Shown here piece by piece: positions 17,480 through 24,570 of a stretch of DNA of 64,000 nucleotides. The stretch covers positions 620,001-684,000 of the forward strand of contig OY969575.1 in NCBI GenBank assembly GCA_963701205.1, written 5' to 3'. Both the position numbers and the translations under genes were made by a program. Origin of the DNA: JALZKA01 sp963701205. Lineage in GTDB: Bacteria; Actinomycetota; Thermoleophilia; Solirubrobacterales; 70-9. Every line of letters starts with the position of its first letter. Position 1 is the stretch's first letter. A model generated the notes under the pieces. It was not told the origin of the DNA. It saw nothing but the letters and a program-made list of their open reading frames with translations, and searched no databases.

Positions 17480-17857
17480 ATGAAGGTTGCATTGGCGCTT
17501 GTTGGCGCGGCGGCAATGGCACTGGGGGCAACGTCGATCGGATTGGCGGGAACGACCCATCAGACCGATCTTGTGTTCGAGGAGTACATCGAGACGGGTC
17601 CGGATAGGGCTATCTACATTGGTACCGTCGAGTCCCCGGCGCGCAAGTGTCGCGGCGGCCGCACCGTCATCCATGATTTCAAGGCGTCCGGCGACAGCGG
17701 CTGGACCCTGATCGATAAGGACGTGTCGAGTAAGGGCGGAGTCTGGGCCGTCCGCACCAGAAACGATCTACCAGACGGGGTTTATCGACTGCGGACGCCA
17801 CGGTCGAAGGTCGGTAAGGGCGTCTCGTGCGCGGGGGACAAGGTACTTCTCGTCTAA
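17480..17857 (+). CDS. Small secreted protein, transthyretin/Ig-like
   Basis: A 125-residue protein with a signal peptide (MKVALALVGAAAMALG, cleavage near LAG at about residue 24). The mature part of about 100 residues contains RKCRGGRTV, SKGGVWAVR, DGVYRLR and VSCAGDKV. This spacing matches a two-cysteine beta-sandwich domain that is frequent in Thermoleophilia exported proteins, where it often occurs in tandem. Here it stands alone, so it may be a surface or periplasmic accessory factor. Role unknown. It probably shares transcription with the preceding secreted protein. Confidence 0.65.
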   Translation: MKVALALVGAAAMALGATSIGLAGTTHQTDLVFEEYIETGPDRAIYIGTVESPARKCRGGRTVIHDFKASGDSGWTLIDKDVSSKGGVWAVRTRNDLPDGVYRLRTPRSKVGKGVSCAGDKVLLV

Positions 17858-17881
17858 CCACCCGCTAAAACTAGGGGCACC

Positions 17882-18616
17882 ATGGCCCCCGAACTCACGC
17901 TCCACGTCCTGACGATGTCGCATCCCTGCAGGACGGCCGAGGCTGCCCTGCGCTACAAGGGGCTCGATTTTGAGCTGGCCGCGCTGACCCCCGGGCCGCA
18001 CGTCGAGGTGATGACGGAGGTCTACGGCAAAGGGAATACGAGCGTTCCCGGCCTCGTCGTCGATGGCGAGGCGGTACACGGGTCCCGATCGATCCTCGCC
18101 CGTCTCGAGGAGCTGAAACCTGATCCACCGCTCTTTCCCGAGCCCAACGCCGAGCGGATTCGCGAAGCCGAGGAATGGGGCGACGTGGAGTTCCAGGAGC
18201 TGGGACGGCTGCTCGCTTGGGGCGCTCTTTACTTTCGCCCCGAGGCGATGGGCACATTCACGGGCGGCGAATCTCTGGATCCGGCCGGCGTCGACTTCGC
18301 GATGCGGTTTGTTCGCGGCACTTGGCGACACCACTCGATCACGGCGGAGCGCATTGCCACTGCCCTGGCTGGCCTGCCCGAGAAGATGGCGCACATCGAT
18401 GCGCTCGCGAGCGACGGGCTGATCGGAGGCGAAGAACCAACTGCCGCCGACCTCCAGATCGGCTCGACGGCGCGCATCCTCTTGACGATCCGCGACCTCG
18501 ACGAACACCTGCTTGGCACCTCGGCCGAAACTATCGCCCGCCGCTGGTTTGCCGATTATCCGGGCGAGATCCCCGCGGGAGCGTTTCCAGCCGGCTGGGT
18601 TCCAGCCGCGGCCTAG
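17882..18616 (+). CDS. Glutathione S-transferase-like protein
   Basis: A 244-residue protein with a thioredoxin-like N-terminal domain (about 1-80) and an all-helical C-terminal domain (about 95-235), the GST arrangement. The motif SHPCRTAEAALRYKGLDFE opens the first domain, TSVPGLVV supplies the cis-proline, and GSRSILARLEE follows. A CRTAE motif replaces the zeta-class SSxSWR pattern, so it is unlikely to be the maleylacetoacetate isomerase missing from the tyrosine pathway. Actinobacteria generally lack glutathione, so the thiol cofactor is open. It overlaps tadA, convergently, by 4 nt. Confidence 0.7.
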   Translation: MAPELTLHVLTMSHPCRTAEAALRYKGLDFELAALTPGPHVEVMTEVYGKGNTSVPGLVVDGEAVHGSRSILARLEELKPDPPLFPEPNAERIREAEEWGDVEFQELGRLLAWGALYFRPEAMGTFTGGESLDPAGVDFAMRFVRGTWRHHSITAERIATALAGLPEKMAHIDALASDGLIGGEEPTAADLQIGSTARILLTIRDLDEHLLGTSAETIARRWFADYPGEIPAGAFPAGWVPAAA

Positions 18617-19080
18617 CGCCGAGCTGCGAAGAAGTCGCGAAGCTGCGCGGCCGCCTCGTCGGCCAGCAAGCCGCTGAGTACTTCAGGGTTGTGGTTTAGC
18701 GCCGGCAGCGCGAGGACATCGACCACGCTTCCCGCGGCCCCCGCTTTGGGGTCCGCCGTCGCATAAATGACCCGTGGGATCCGTGCCAGGACGATCGCGC
18801 CCGCACACATCGCGCACGGCTCGAGCGTCACGTAGAGGGTTGTCGCTGGCAGCCGCCAACCACCGAGAACCGCCGCGGCCTGTCGCAACGCCAGCACCTC
18901 GGCGTGGGCGGTCGGGTCCTGCCGCTGCTCGCGCTCGTTTCCGGCCGCGGCAAGCACCTCCCCGTCGCGAGCGATCACAGCGCCAATCGGGACATCGCCG
19001 TGGGCCGCCGCGCGGGTTGCCTCATCGAGCGCGCGTCCCATCAACTCGCGATCGCGCTCGGTAAAGGGCTGGGCGCTCAC
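18613..19080 (-). CDS. tadA: tRNA adenosine(34) deaminase TadA
   Basis: A 155-residue zinc deaminase with the family signature: HAEVLAL (zinc His and catalytic Glu) and PCAMCAGAI (two zinc cysteines). TadA converts A34 of tRNA-Arg(ACG) to inosine, and that tRNA is encoded in this window at 43802-43875. I prefer the GTG at 19080 (start of VSAQPF) over an upstream ATG at 19119, because the latter lies inside a strong hairpin and would add 13 residues not typical of the family. It lies downstream of a universal stress protein gene on the same strand. Confidence 0.92.
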   Translation of the reverse strand: MSAQPFTERDRELMGRALDEATRAAAHGDVPIGAVIARDGEVLAAAGNEREQRQDPTAHAEVLALRQAAAVLGGWRLPATTLYVTLEPCAMCAGAIVLARIPRVIYATADPKAGAAGSVVDVLALPALNHNPEVLSGLLADEAAAQLRDFFAARR

Positions 19081-19095
19081 GACATCACGCGAGTG

Positions 19096-19128
19096 CGGGT
19101 TTGTAGGGGCACTGCCCATACAAACCCG
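19096..19128 (-). terminator. Hairpin element A between usp and tadA
   Basis: CGGGTTTGTA (19096-19105) pairs with TACAAACCCG (19119-19128), and an inner GGGC-ACT-GCCC extends the stem with one mismatch. It follows the usp stop by 12 nt and may end that transcript, although no T-run follows. A similar hairpin with paired substitutions lies at 27966-27996. Confidence 0.55.
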
Positions 19129-19140
19129 ATCTCGGCGGGG

Positions 19141-19584
19141 TTAGGTGGTGCGGACGATGTAGACGCCGCAGGGCGAGTGGTGGGTGATCTTGTTCGGGAC
19201 GCTGCCGAGGAGGAAGCGGCGCGCGCCCGTCATGCCCTTGTTGCCGACGACGATCAGGTCCGCCCCGGTCTCCTCGGCGACGTCAAGGATCGCGTCCGCA
19301 GGGTCGCCTTCGCGAGCGTAAGTCTTGACCTCAACGCCGATGCCTGCGGCGATGTTCTCGGCAGCGCCGAGCCGGACGTTGACGTCCTCACGCGGGCCGG
19401 TGGCGTGAGCGAGGTCACCAGGAAGTTCGCCCGCTTTGGCCGCTTGGCGCTGAGACGACACGGGCTCGAAGGCGCTGACCACGTCAAGCGAGGCGCCGGT
19501 TGCCTTCGCCAGGTCGGCAGCGTGCTTGACCGCGAGGTTTGCCGTTTCTGATCCGTCTGTGCCTACAACGATGCGCTTGAACAA
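19141..19584 (-). CDS. Universal stress protein (UspA family)
   Basis: A 147-residue single Usp domain. It begins KRIVVGTDGS, the first strand and P-loop-like turn, and ends with the ATP-binding signature VGNKGM followed by RRFLLGSVPNKIT and CGVYIVR. These motifs mark the ATP-binding branch of the family, which modulates stress responses by unknown direct targets. The start is TTG at 19584, supported by AGGAGG six bases upstream (19591-19596). Next downstream is tadA after a hairpin. Divergent from a possible small membrane peptide and a phosphotriesterase-like gene. Confidence 0.92.
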   Translation of the reverse strand: MFKRIVVGTDGSETANLAVKHAADLAKATGASLDVVSAFEPVSSQRQAAKAGELPGDLAHATGPREDVNVRLGAAENIAAGIGVEVKTYAREGDPADAILDVAEETGADLIVVGNKGMTGARRFLLGSVPNKITHHSPCGVYIVRTT

Positions 19585-19646
19585 GGGAACCCTCCTAGGA
19601 CGGCGGCGCCTGAACCACCGAAAGTGTGCGACGCCATACTAACCCG

Positions 19647-19733
19647 GTGCAACGAAGCTGGACAATCTCGATCGCAATTTTGATCATTTGTCTCATGGCG
19701 TCGATCGTGATCGCGATCATCAAGCTGAGCTGA
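19647..19733 (+). CDS. Possible 28-residue membrane peptide
   Basis: A GTG-initiated reading frame encodes 28 residues. The first six are polar with basic residues, then comes an unbroken hydrophobic helix rich in Ile (about residues 7-25), ending KLS. The composition is what a single-pass micropeptide would show. It lies between divergent usp and the phosphotriesterase-like gene. No good ribosome-binding site is visible upstream. It could also be a chance frame. Confidence 0.3.
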   Translation: MQRSWTISIAILIICLMASIVIAIIKLS

Positions 19734-19775
19734 GCCAGGCGCCAACGGCAGCGTGGCGGCCATAGACTTCGCGCG

Positions 19776-20771
19776 ATGGCGACCGTGCAAACCGTCACCG
19801 GCCCAATCGATTCCGCCGCGCTTGGCGAGACACTGATCCACGAACATCTAGTGGCTCGCGACGAGGCGGTCCTGTTCCAGTTCCCGCAACTCGGCACGCT
19901 CGGCACCTCTCCGCTCGAGCCGGTCAGCACAACCGGCGCCGAGGGCGTCGCGGACCGGGCAGCAGCGGAGGCAAAATCCCTGGGCGTCGGGACGATCTGC
20001 GATCCGTCGGCGATGTATCTGGGACGCGATGTCGCGCTGATGAAGCGAGTCAGCGAACGAACGGGCCTACAGGTGGTTCCCTGCACCGGGATCTATACCT
20101 ATGACCACCTCCCGACCGGACTCGTCGGCCGCGACGCCGACAGAATTGCCGAGCTCTACGTCCACGACATCGAAACGGGGATTCAGGGGACCGAGATCAA
20201 GGCAGCGTTTATCAAGTGCGCGGCCGACGAGCCCGGCATAACCGAGAACGTCGAGAAGCTTCACCGGGCGGCCGCCCGAGCGAGCGTGCAGACGGGGGTT
20301 CCGATCATGGCCCACTCGCGCCCGGCCTCGGACACGGCGCCCCGCCAGATCGAGATCATGCTGGAAGAGGGGGTCAGCCCGGAGAAGATCCAGATCGCCC
20401 ACTGCGGCGACTCGCCCGACCCCGACTACGTCGAGTCAATCCTTGCCACCGGTGTCTACGCCGGCCTTGACCGCTTCGGAATCGAGATGTACCTGCCCTT
20501 TGACCAGCGAATCGAGGTCGCCAAGGCACTGCTCGCACGCGGCCACGCCGAGCGACTTTTCCTGAGCGCGGATTCGTGCGCCACGATCGACTGGTTCGAA
20601 GCAACCGCCGCCAAACAGCTTGCCGACGCCGGGATGATTCGCGACTGGACGGTCAGGATCGTCCACGACAGGGTCCTCCCCGATTTGCGTGAGGCGGGAA
20701 TGAGCCCCGAGCAAGAGCGCACGATGATGGTCGCCAACGCCGCTCGCTGGCTGACGGGCGACGCCTCCTAG
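19776..20771 (+). CDS. Phosphotriesterase-family metal hydrolase
   Basis: A 331-residue amidohydrolase-superfamily enzyme. Metal-binding residues of the phosphotriesterase family are visible: LIHEHL (His-x-His, about 22-24), the lysine of KAAFIKCA (carbamylated bridge, about 148), MAHSR and IAHCGDS (two further His), and SADSCA (Asp near 270). Family members hydrolyse lactones, phosphotriesters or parathion-like esters, and lactonase activity is the commonest natural role. The gene is monocistronic or leads into the cyclophilin gene 36 nt downstream. The substrate cannot be read from the sequence. Confidence 0.88.
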   Translation: MATVQTVTGPIDSAALGETLIHEHLVARDEAVLFQFPQLGTLGTSPLEPVSTTGAEGVADRAAAEAKSLGVGTICDPSAMYLGRDVALMKRVSERTGLQVVPCTGIYTYDHLPTGLVGRDADRIAELYVHDIETGIQGTEIKAAFIKCAADEPGITENVEKLHRAAARASVQTGVPIMAHSRPASDTAPRQIEIMLEEGVSPEKIQIAHCGDSPDPDYVESILATGVYAGLDRFGIEMYLPFDQRIEVAKALLARGHAERLFLSADSCATIDWFEATAAKQLADAGMIRDWTVRIVHDRVLPDLREAGMSPEQERTMMVANAARWLTGDAS

Positions 20772-20807
20772 CCGGAGCGGGGGCAGGCGGGTCGCTAGGT
20801 TCATCGG

Positions 20808-21278
20808 ATGTCAACTTTCGTGATGCACACAAACGCTGGTCCGATCACCTTCGAGCTCTTCGACGAAGACGCTCCCAAGACAGTCGAGAACTTCCGCAAA
20901 CTCGCGGGCGATGGCTTCTATGACGGCCTGATCTTTCACCGGATCATCAAGGACTTCATGGTCCAGGGCGGCTGCCCGGAGGGCACCGGCACCGGCGGCC
21001 CCGGCTACCAGTTCGAGGACGAGTTCAACGACCACAAGGTCGTCCGCGGCGCGCTCGCGATGGCCAATGCCGGTCCCAATACCAACGGCTCGCAGTTCTT
21101 CATCGTCACCGCCCCGGCCGCCGACTGGCTTGACGGCAAGCACACCGTGTTCGGCCAGGTCACCGACGGAATGGACACGGTTGATGCGATCGAGGGCGCC
21201 GATACGGATGGCCGCGATCGCCCGATCGAGCCACAGGGGATCGCCCGCATCGAGCTGGACCCCGCCCCCGCAGCCTGA
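20808..21278 (+). CDS. Cyclophilin-type peptidyl-prolyl isomerase
   Basis: A 156-residue cytoplasmic cyclophilin with the full core: FHRIIKDFMVQGG (catalytic Arg and Phe, about 45-57), NTNGSQFFI (about 101-109), and WLDGKHTVFGQV (about 115-126). There is no signal peptide. It catalyses cis-trans isomerisation at Xaa-Pro bonds during folding. The gene is followed directly by a small overlapping open frame that may be co-translated. Confidence 0.95.
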   Translation: MSTFVMHTNAGPITFELFDEDAPKTVENFRKLAGDGFYDGLIFHRIIKDFMVQGGCPEGTGTGGPGYQFEDEFNDHKVVRGALAMANAGPNTNGSQFFIVTAPAADWLDGKHTVFGQVTDGMDTVDAIEGADTDGRDRPIEPQGIARIELDPAPAA

Positions 21279-21508
21279 GCGCGCCCGAGCTACATATCGG
21301 CGACCCCCGGTTCGATAGCTGGGAGGTCGTTCGCGACCTCGAGGACACCGAGTCCGCCCGGGCGTGGTGCCAGCACCTCAACGAGTTGGGGATCGAGGCC
21401 GTGATCACCTCTGACTGGGAACCGGATCGCTTTGGCCGCGGCGACATCGCGCTGCGGGTTCCGCCGGGAATGTGGTCAGAAGCCGAAGCGGCGCTCGGTG
21501 AGCCCTAG
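21275..21508 (+). CDS. Small conserved-looking protein without a canonical start
   Basis: An open frame of up to 77 residues follows the cyclophilin stop. Its peptide (LHIGDPRF, SWEVVRDLEDT, WCQHLNELGI, DWEPDRFGRGDIALRVP) has the codon use and residue mix of a real acidic cytoplasmic protein. No ATG, GTG or TTG exists in frame between the upstream stop (21182) and the body. A CTG at 21275, overlapping the cyclophilin stop, is the best candidate. Either a rare start with translational coupling or a lost base in the sequence would explain this. Function unknown. Confidence 0.5.
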   Translation: MSAPELHIGDPRFDSWEVVRDLEDTESARAWCQHLNELGIEAVITSDWEPDRFGRGDIALRVPPGMWSEAEAALGEP

Positions 21509-21511
21509 GGG

Positions 21512-22222
21512 TTACTCGCGGTGGCTGACCGTAGCCGTGGCCTGCGCCGTCGGCTTGATCGCCAAATAATCGACGTTGACGTGCGGTGCGCGGGTGACGG
21601 CGAACGTCACCGCGTCCGCCACATCGTCCGCGGTCAGCGGCACCAGCCCGTCGTAGACGGCGGCCGCGCGCTCCTCGTCGCCATCGAAGCGGACCAAGGA
21701 AAACTCGGTCTCGACCATCCCCGGCGCCACCTCGGTCACGCGGATCGGCTTGCCGAGCAACTCCAGCCGGAGTGTGCGGCAGATCGCGTTCGCCGCGTGC
21801 TTCGCCGCTGTGTAACCGCCGCCCCCTGGGTACACCTCGACCCCGGCAACGGACCCAATAACGACGATATGGCCGTTGCCGCCACGCTCAAGCGCCGGCA
21901 GTAGCGCCTTGGTCACCCGCTCCACCCCAAGGACGTTCGTTTGGTACATCTCAAGCCACGCCGCCTCATTTGCCTCGGCCACGGGCTCCAGTCCAAGCGC
22001 GCCTCCGGCCGAGTGGACGATCACGTCGCAGCGATCCATGGCCCCGGCGAGCCCGGCAACCGAATCCGGGTCGGTCACGTCCAGGGCAAGCGCCCGGCCG
22101 CCGATCCGCGCCGCCAATTCCTCGCAGCGCTCGATGCGGCGGGCCGCCACAACGCAGTCAAAGCCCGACCCGGCCAGCGCGGCGGCCGTTGCCGCGCCGA
22201 TTCCGCTGGATCCTCCCGTCAC
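21512..22222 (-). CDS. Short-chain dehydrogenase/reductase (N-terminus uncertain)
   Basis: A classical SDR of at least 236 residues. The cofactor motif TGGSSGIG is at the very start, the catalytic serine lies in VVIGSVAG, and YTAAKHA carries the Tyr-x-x-x-Lys pair. NVLGVERVTKALLPAL is the usual helix. It should reduce or oxidise an alcohol/carbonyl with NAD(P). The only canonical start, GTG at 22222, removes the first beta-strand that precedes TGG in every SDR. The frame stays open for 13 more codons (to 22261, encoding SRVALV before TGG) but offers no ATG/GTG/TTG, so a non-standard start or a sequence error is likely. Confidence 0.85.
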   Translation of the reverse strand: MTGGSSGIGAATAAALAGSGFDCVVAARRIERCEELAARIGGRALALDVTDPDSVAGLAGAMDRCDVIVHSAGGALGLEPVAEANEAAWLEMYQTNVLGVERVTKALLPALERGGNGHIVVIGSVAGVEVYPGGGGYTAAKHAANAICRTLRLELLGKPIRVTEVAPGMVETEFSLVRFDGDEERAAAVYDGLVPLTADDVADAVTFAVTRAPHVNVDYLAIKPTAQATATVSHRE

Positions 22223-22275
22223 AAGCGCGACGCGAGACTCTTGCCTTGCCGATGACTCGATGGATTGATTCTAGG

Positions 22276-23142
22276 ATGAGCTTCGTGACCGAACCCGACA
22301 ACCCGCAAGCCGCCGATCCGGAGGCCGAAGTCGAGCCCGCCGATCGCACGGGGAGCGATCCGGACAGGGTCATCGAGGCGATAACGGAAGAGCAGACATC
22401 TCTAGGGCTTGCGGCGGACCCCAGATTGCTGTCGGTAGCTCGCGCAATTCGCAAGATCCTCCCCGGCGATGCCAACTTCGGCGAGGACCCGCTTTCAACG
22501 GCGGGTGACAAGCCAAGCCAGGTTCTGGTTCGCAACCTCGCTGACGCGACGGCGGAGCGTCCAAGCCTGATGCGGGAAGCCGGCCTGAGCGCGCTTCAGG
22601 TCTGGGATGCAATCAGCCACGGCGTCGGGCGGATTCCCGGCAATGCGGATATGACGATTGCGTTCACGGACCTGGTCAAGTTCTCCGACTGGTCACTGAA
22701 GGCCGGGGACACCGCGGCGGTGGAGTTGCTGCGCGAGGTCAGCCTGGCGATCGAGCCTCCCGTGGTGCAGCACACCGGCAAGGTCGTCAAGCGGTTGGGC
22801 GACGGGATGATGGCGGTCTTTGCCTCGGCGGCCGACGCAATCGAGGCCCTGGCCGATGCCCAAGAGCGGATCGCGACGGTCGAGGTCGCGGGCTACACCC
22901 CCCAGCTTCGCGCCGGGCTCCACACCGGGCGGCCCGAGCGGATCGGGGACGATTACTTTGGCGTCGATGTGAATATCGCCGCGCGCGTCGCCGAGGCTGC
23001 CCACGCGGGCGAGATTCTGGCCTCGGACACAGCGCTTGCGGACCTGGACCGCGACCGCTTCGACACCAAGCGCAAGCTCTTGTTTCGGGCCAAGGGCGTA
23101 CCCCCGGAGGTCAAGGTCTACTCCGTGCGGCGCCGCGCCTGA
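22276..23142 (+). CDS. Class III nucleotide cyclase with N-terminal helical domain
   Basis: A 288-residue soluble protein. Residues about 1-115 are acidic and helical, similar to the regulatory region found before some actinobacterial cyclases (autoinhibitory pH-sensing type). Residues about 120-285 form a class III catalytic domain, with metal Asp in AFTDLVKFSDW, second Asp in RLGDGMMAVF, and NIAARVAEAA near 233-242. It would make cAMP (or cGMP) as a homodimer. The ATG at 22276 follows AGG closely. Divergent from the SDR gene and convergent with the DEAD-box helicase gene, with a hairpin between the latter two. Confidence 0.88.
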   Translation: MSFVTEPDNPQAADPEAEVEPADRTGSDPDRVIEAITEEQTSLGLAADPRLLSVARAIRKILPGDANFGEDPLSTAGDKPSQVLVRNLADATAERPSLMREAGLSALQVWDAISHGVGRIPGNADMTIAFTDLVKFSDWSLKAGDTAAVELLREVSLAIEPPVVQHTGKVVKRLGDGMMAVFASAADAIEALADAQERIATVEVAGYTPQLRAGLHTGRPERIGDDYFGVDVNIAARVAEAAHAGEILASDTALADLDRDRFDTKRKLLFRAKGVPPEVKVYSVRRRA

Positions 23143-23151
23143 GCGCGCGCC

Positions 23152-23180
23152 ACGCCGGCCGCATCCAAAACGGCCGGCGT
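23152..23180. terminator. Bidirectional hairpin between convergent genes
   Basis: ACGCCGGCCG (23152-23161) and CGGCCGGCGT (23171-23180) form a perfect 10-bp stem with a 9-nt loop containing AAAA. It sits midway between the stop codons of the cyclase (23142) and the DEAD-box helicase (23194), so it can serve both strands. Confidence 0.65.
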
Positions 23181-23193
23181 TAGGCGACGCGGG

Positions 23194-24426
23194 TTAGCGG
23201 CGACCGCTATTGCTGTTGCGACGGTTGCGGTTGCGGCCGCTGCCCCCGGCGTTGTGCGGGCGGCGTCCGTGCCCACCGTTTGAACCGTTGCGCGAGCCGG
23301 TTCCGGATCCGGTCTTATGACCGGCTCCGGCAAACTCATGGCGCAGGTCAAGGGCGCGCGCAATGCGGCCCACGTCCTGCGCCTGGTCGGCCATCACAAA
23401 GGTGACGCCGACCCCGCTGCGACCGGCTCGCGCGGTGCGGCCGATTCGGTGGGTGTAGCCGTCCTGGTCCTCGGGCGGATCAAAGTTGATCACGTGCGTG
23501 ATGCCGCGAACGTCGATCCCCCGTGCGGCAACGTCGGTTGCGATCAGGGCGTCCAAGCGCCCCTTCTCGAAGTCCGCAAGCGCGCGGGTGCGCTGGCCCT
23601 GGGACTTGCCGCCATGCATCGCGGTGGCGTTCAGCCCGCGCGAGACGAGACGCTTGGCGAGCCTGTCGGCGCCACGCTTGGTGCGGACGAACACCAAGGC
23701 CAGGCCCTCGCGGTCCGACTTCAACTCGTCAACGAGGCGTCCAAGCTTGTGCTCGTGCTCGACACCAACGAAGCGGTGCTCGATATCGGGGCGTGACTCG
23801 GCGCTGACGACGTTCTCGTGTCGGCGCGCATCACGGGTGTAGCGCTTGGCGAGGCTGTCAACTTCACCTTCAAGCGTGGCCGAGAAGAGCAGCGTCTGCC
23901 GGCTCTTGGGCGTCTGGTTGAGAATCCGCTCGACGTCAGGACGAAAGCCCATGTCAAGCATCCGGTCAGCCTCGTCCAAAACACAGACCTGGACGTGCTC
24001 AAGCGTCAGCGCGCGCCGGTCAAGCAAGTCAAGCAGGCGGCCGGGTGTGGCTACCAGCAGGTGGGCCTGCCGAGCCTTCTTGATCTGCGGGTGGATGCCG
24101 ACACCGCCGTAGACGGCGAGGGTCGAGAGGCTGCGGGCCTTGGCCAGCGGCCGGGCCTCGTCAACGATCTGGGCCGCAAGCTCGCGGGTCGGTGCCAGGA
24201 CCAGCGCCGCGGGCCGGCGGGATTCCGAGTCAATCCGATCGAGAATCGGGGTGACGAAGGCGAGCGTCTTGCCGGAGCCGGTAGGCGACTGGGCGAGGAC
24301 GTCGTGGCCAGCAAGAACGTCGGGGATGACGAGCTTCTGGATCGGGAATGCATCGGTGATTCCCTGGTTCGTGAGTGCGCTCGCGACATTGCGCGAGATG
24401 CCGAGATCGGCAAATGTGGTTTCCAT
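23194..24426 (-). CDS. DEAD-box RNA helicase (RhlE-like)
   Basis: A 410-residue helicase with all core motifs: the Q-motif region TDAFPIQ, AQSPTGSGKT (motif I), PTRELAAQI (Ia), VLDEADRMLDMGF (II), FSATLEG (III), and HRIGRTARAGRSG (VI). The two RecA-like domains span about 1-360. The tail (about 360-410) is rich in Gly, Asn and Arg and probably binds RNA nonspecifically. It unwinds short RNA duplexes in ribosome assembly or RNA decay. GAAAGGAGC precedes the ATG. The gene has a palindrome-rich leader of about 120 nt, which suggests post-transcriptional or cold-related control. Confidence 0.95.
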   Translation of the reverse strand: METTFADLGISRNVASALTNQGITDAFPIQKLVIPDVLAGHDVLAQSPTGSGKTLAFVTPILDRIDSESRRPAALVLAPTRELAAQIVDEARPLAKARSLSTLAVYGGVGIHPQIKKARQAHLLVATPGRLLDLLDRRALTLEHVQVCVLDEADRMLDMGFRPDVERILNQTPKSRQTLLFSATLEGEVDSLAKRYTRDARRHENVVSAESRPDIEHRFVGVEHEHKLGRLVDELKSDREGLALVFVRTKRGADRLAKRLVSRGLNATAMHGGKSQGQRTRALADFEKGRLDALIATDVAARGIDVRGITHVINFDPPEDQDGYTHRIGRTARAGRSGVGVTFVMADQAQDVGRIARALDLRHEFAGAGHKTGSGTGSRNGSNGGHGRRPHNAGGSGRNRNRRNSNSGRR

Positions 24427-24547
24427 GTGTGCTCCTTTCGCAACCTGTACAGGTCGCGGGGCAGTTCGGGAGATTCTTCAAAGGACCCGAACTGCGTAGG
24501 ACGCAACAAGGACTAAGACGAAACCTCACGGGTGAACTTCACCCGTG
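24427..24547 (-). promoter_or_regulatory. Structured leader of the DEAD-box helicase gene
   Basis: Three inverted repeats stand in tandem upstream of the helicase ATG. The first is a 21-bp palindrome with 10-bp arms around one base (24527-24547). The second is a 9-bp stem (CAGTTCGGG 24462-24470 with CCCGAACTG 24486-24494) around a 15-nt loop. The third is the 12-bp palindrome ACCTGTACAGGT (24443-24454), next to the ribosome-binding site. The 9-bp stem and the proximal palindrome could fold in the mRNA. The distal one has too small a loop and looks like a protein-binding site. Confidence 0.5.
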
Positions 24548-24570
24548 GCAACGACGTTAGCAGGGCCGGA

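Noticed and set aside
17882..18616. GST-like gene as maleylacetoacetate isomerase
   Set aside because: Lacks the zeta-class serine motif and is 13 kb from the tyrosine genes.
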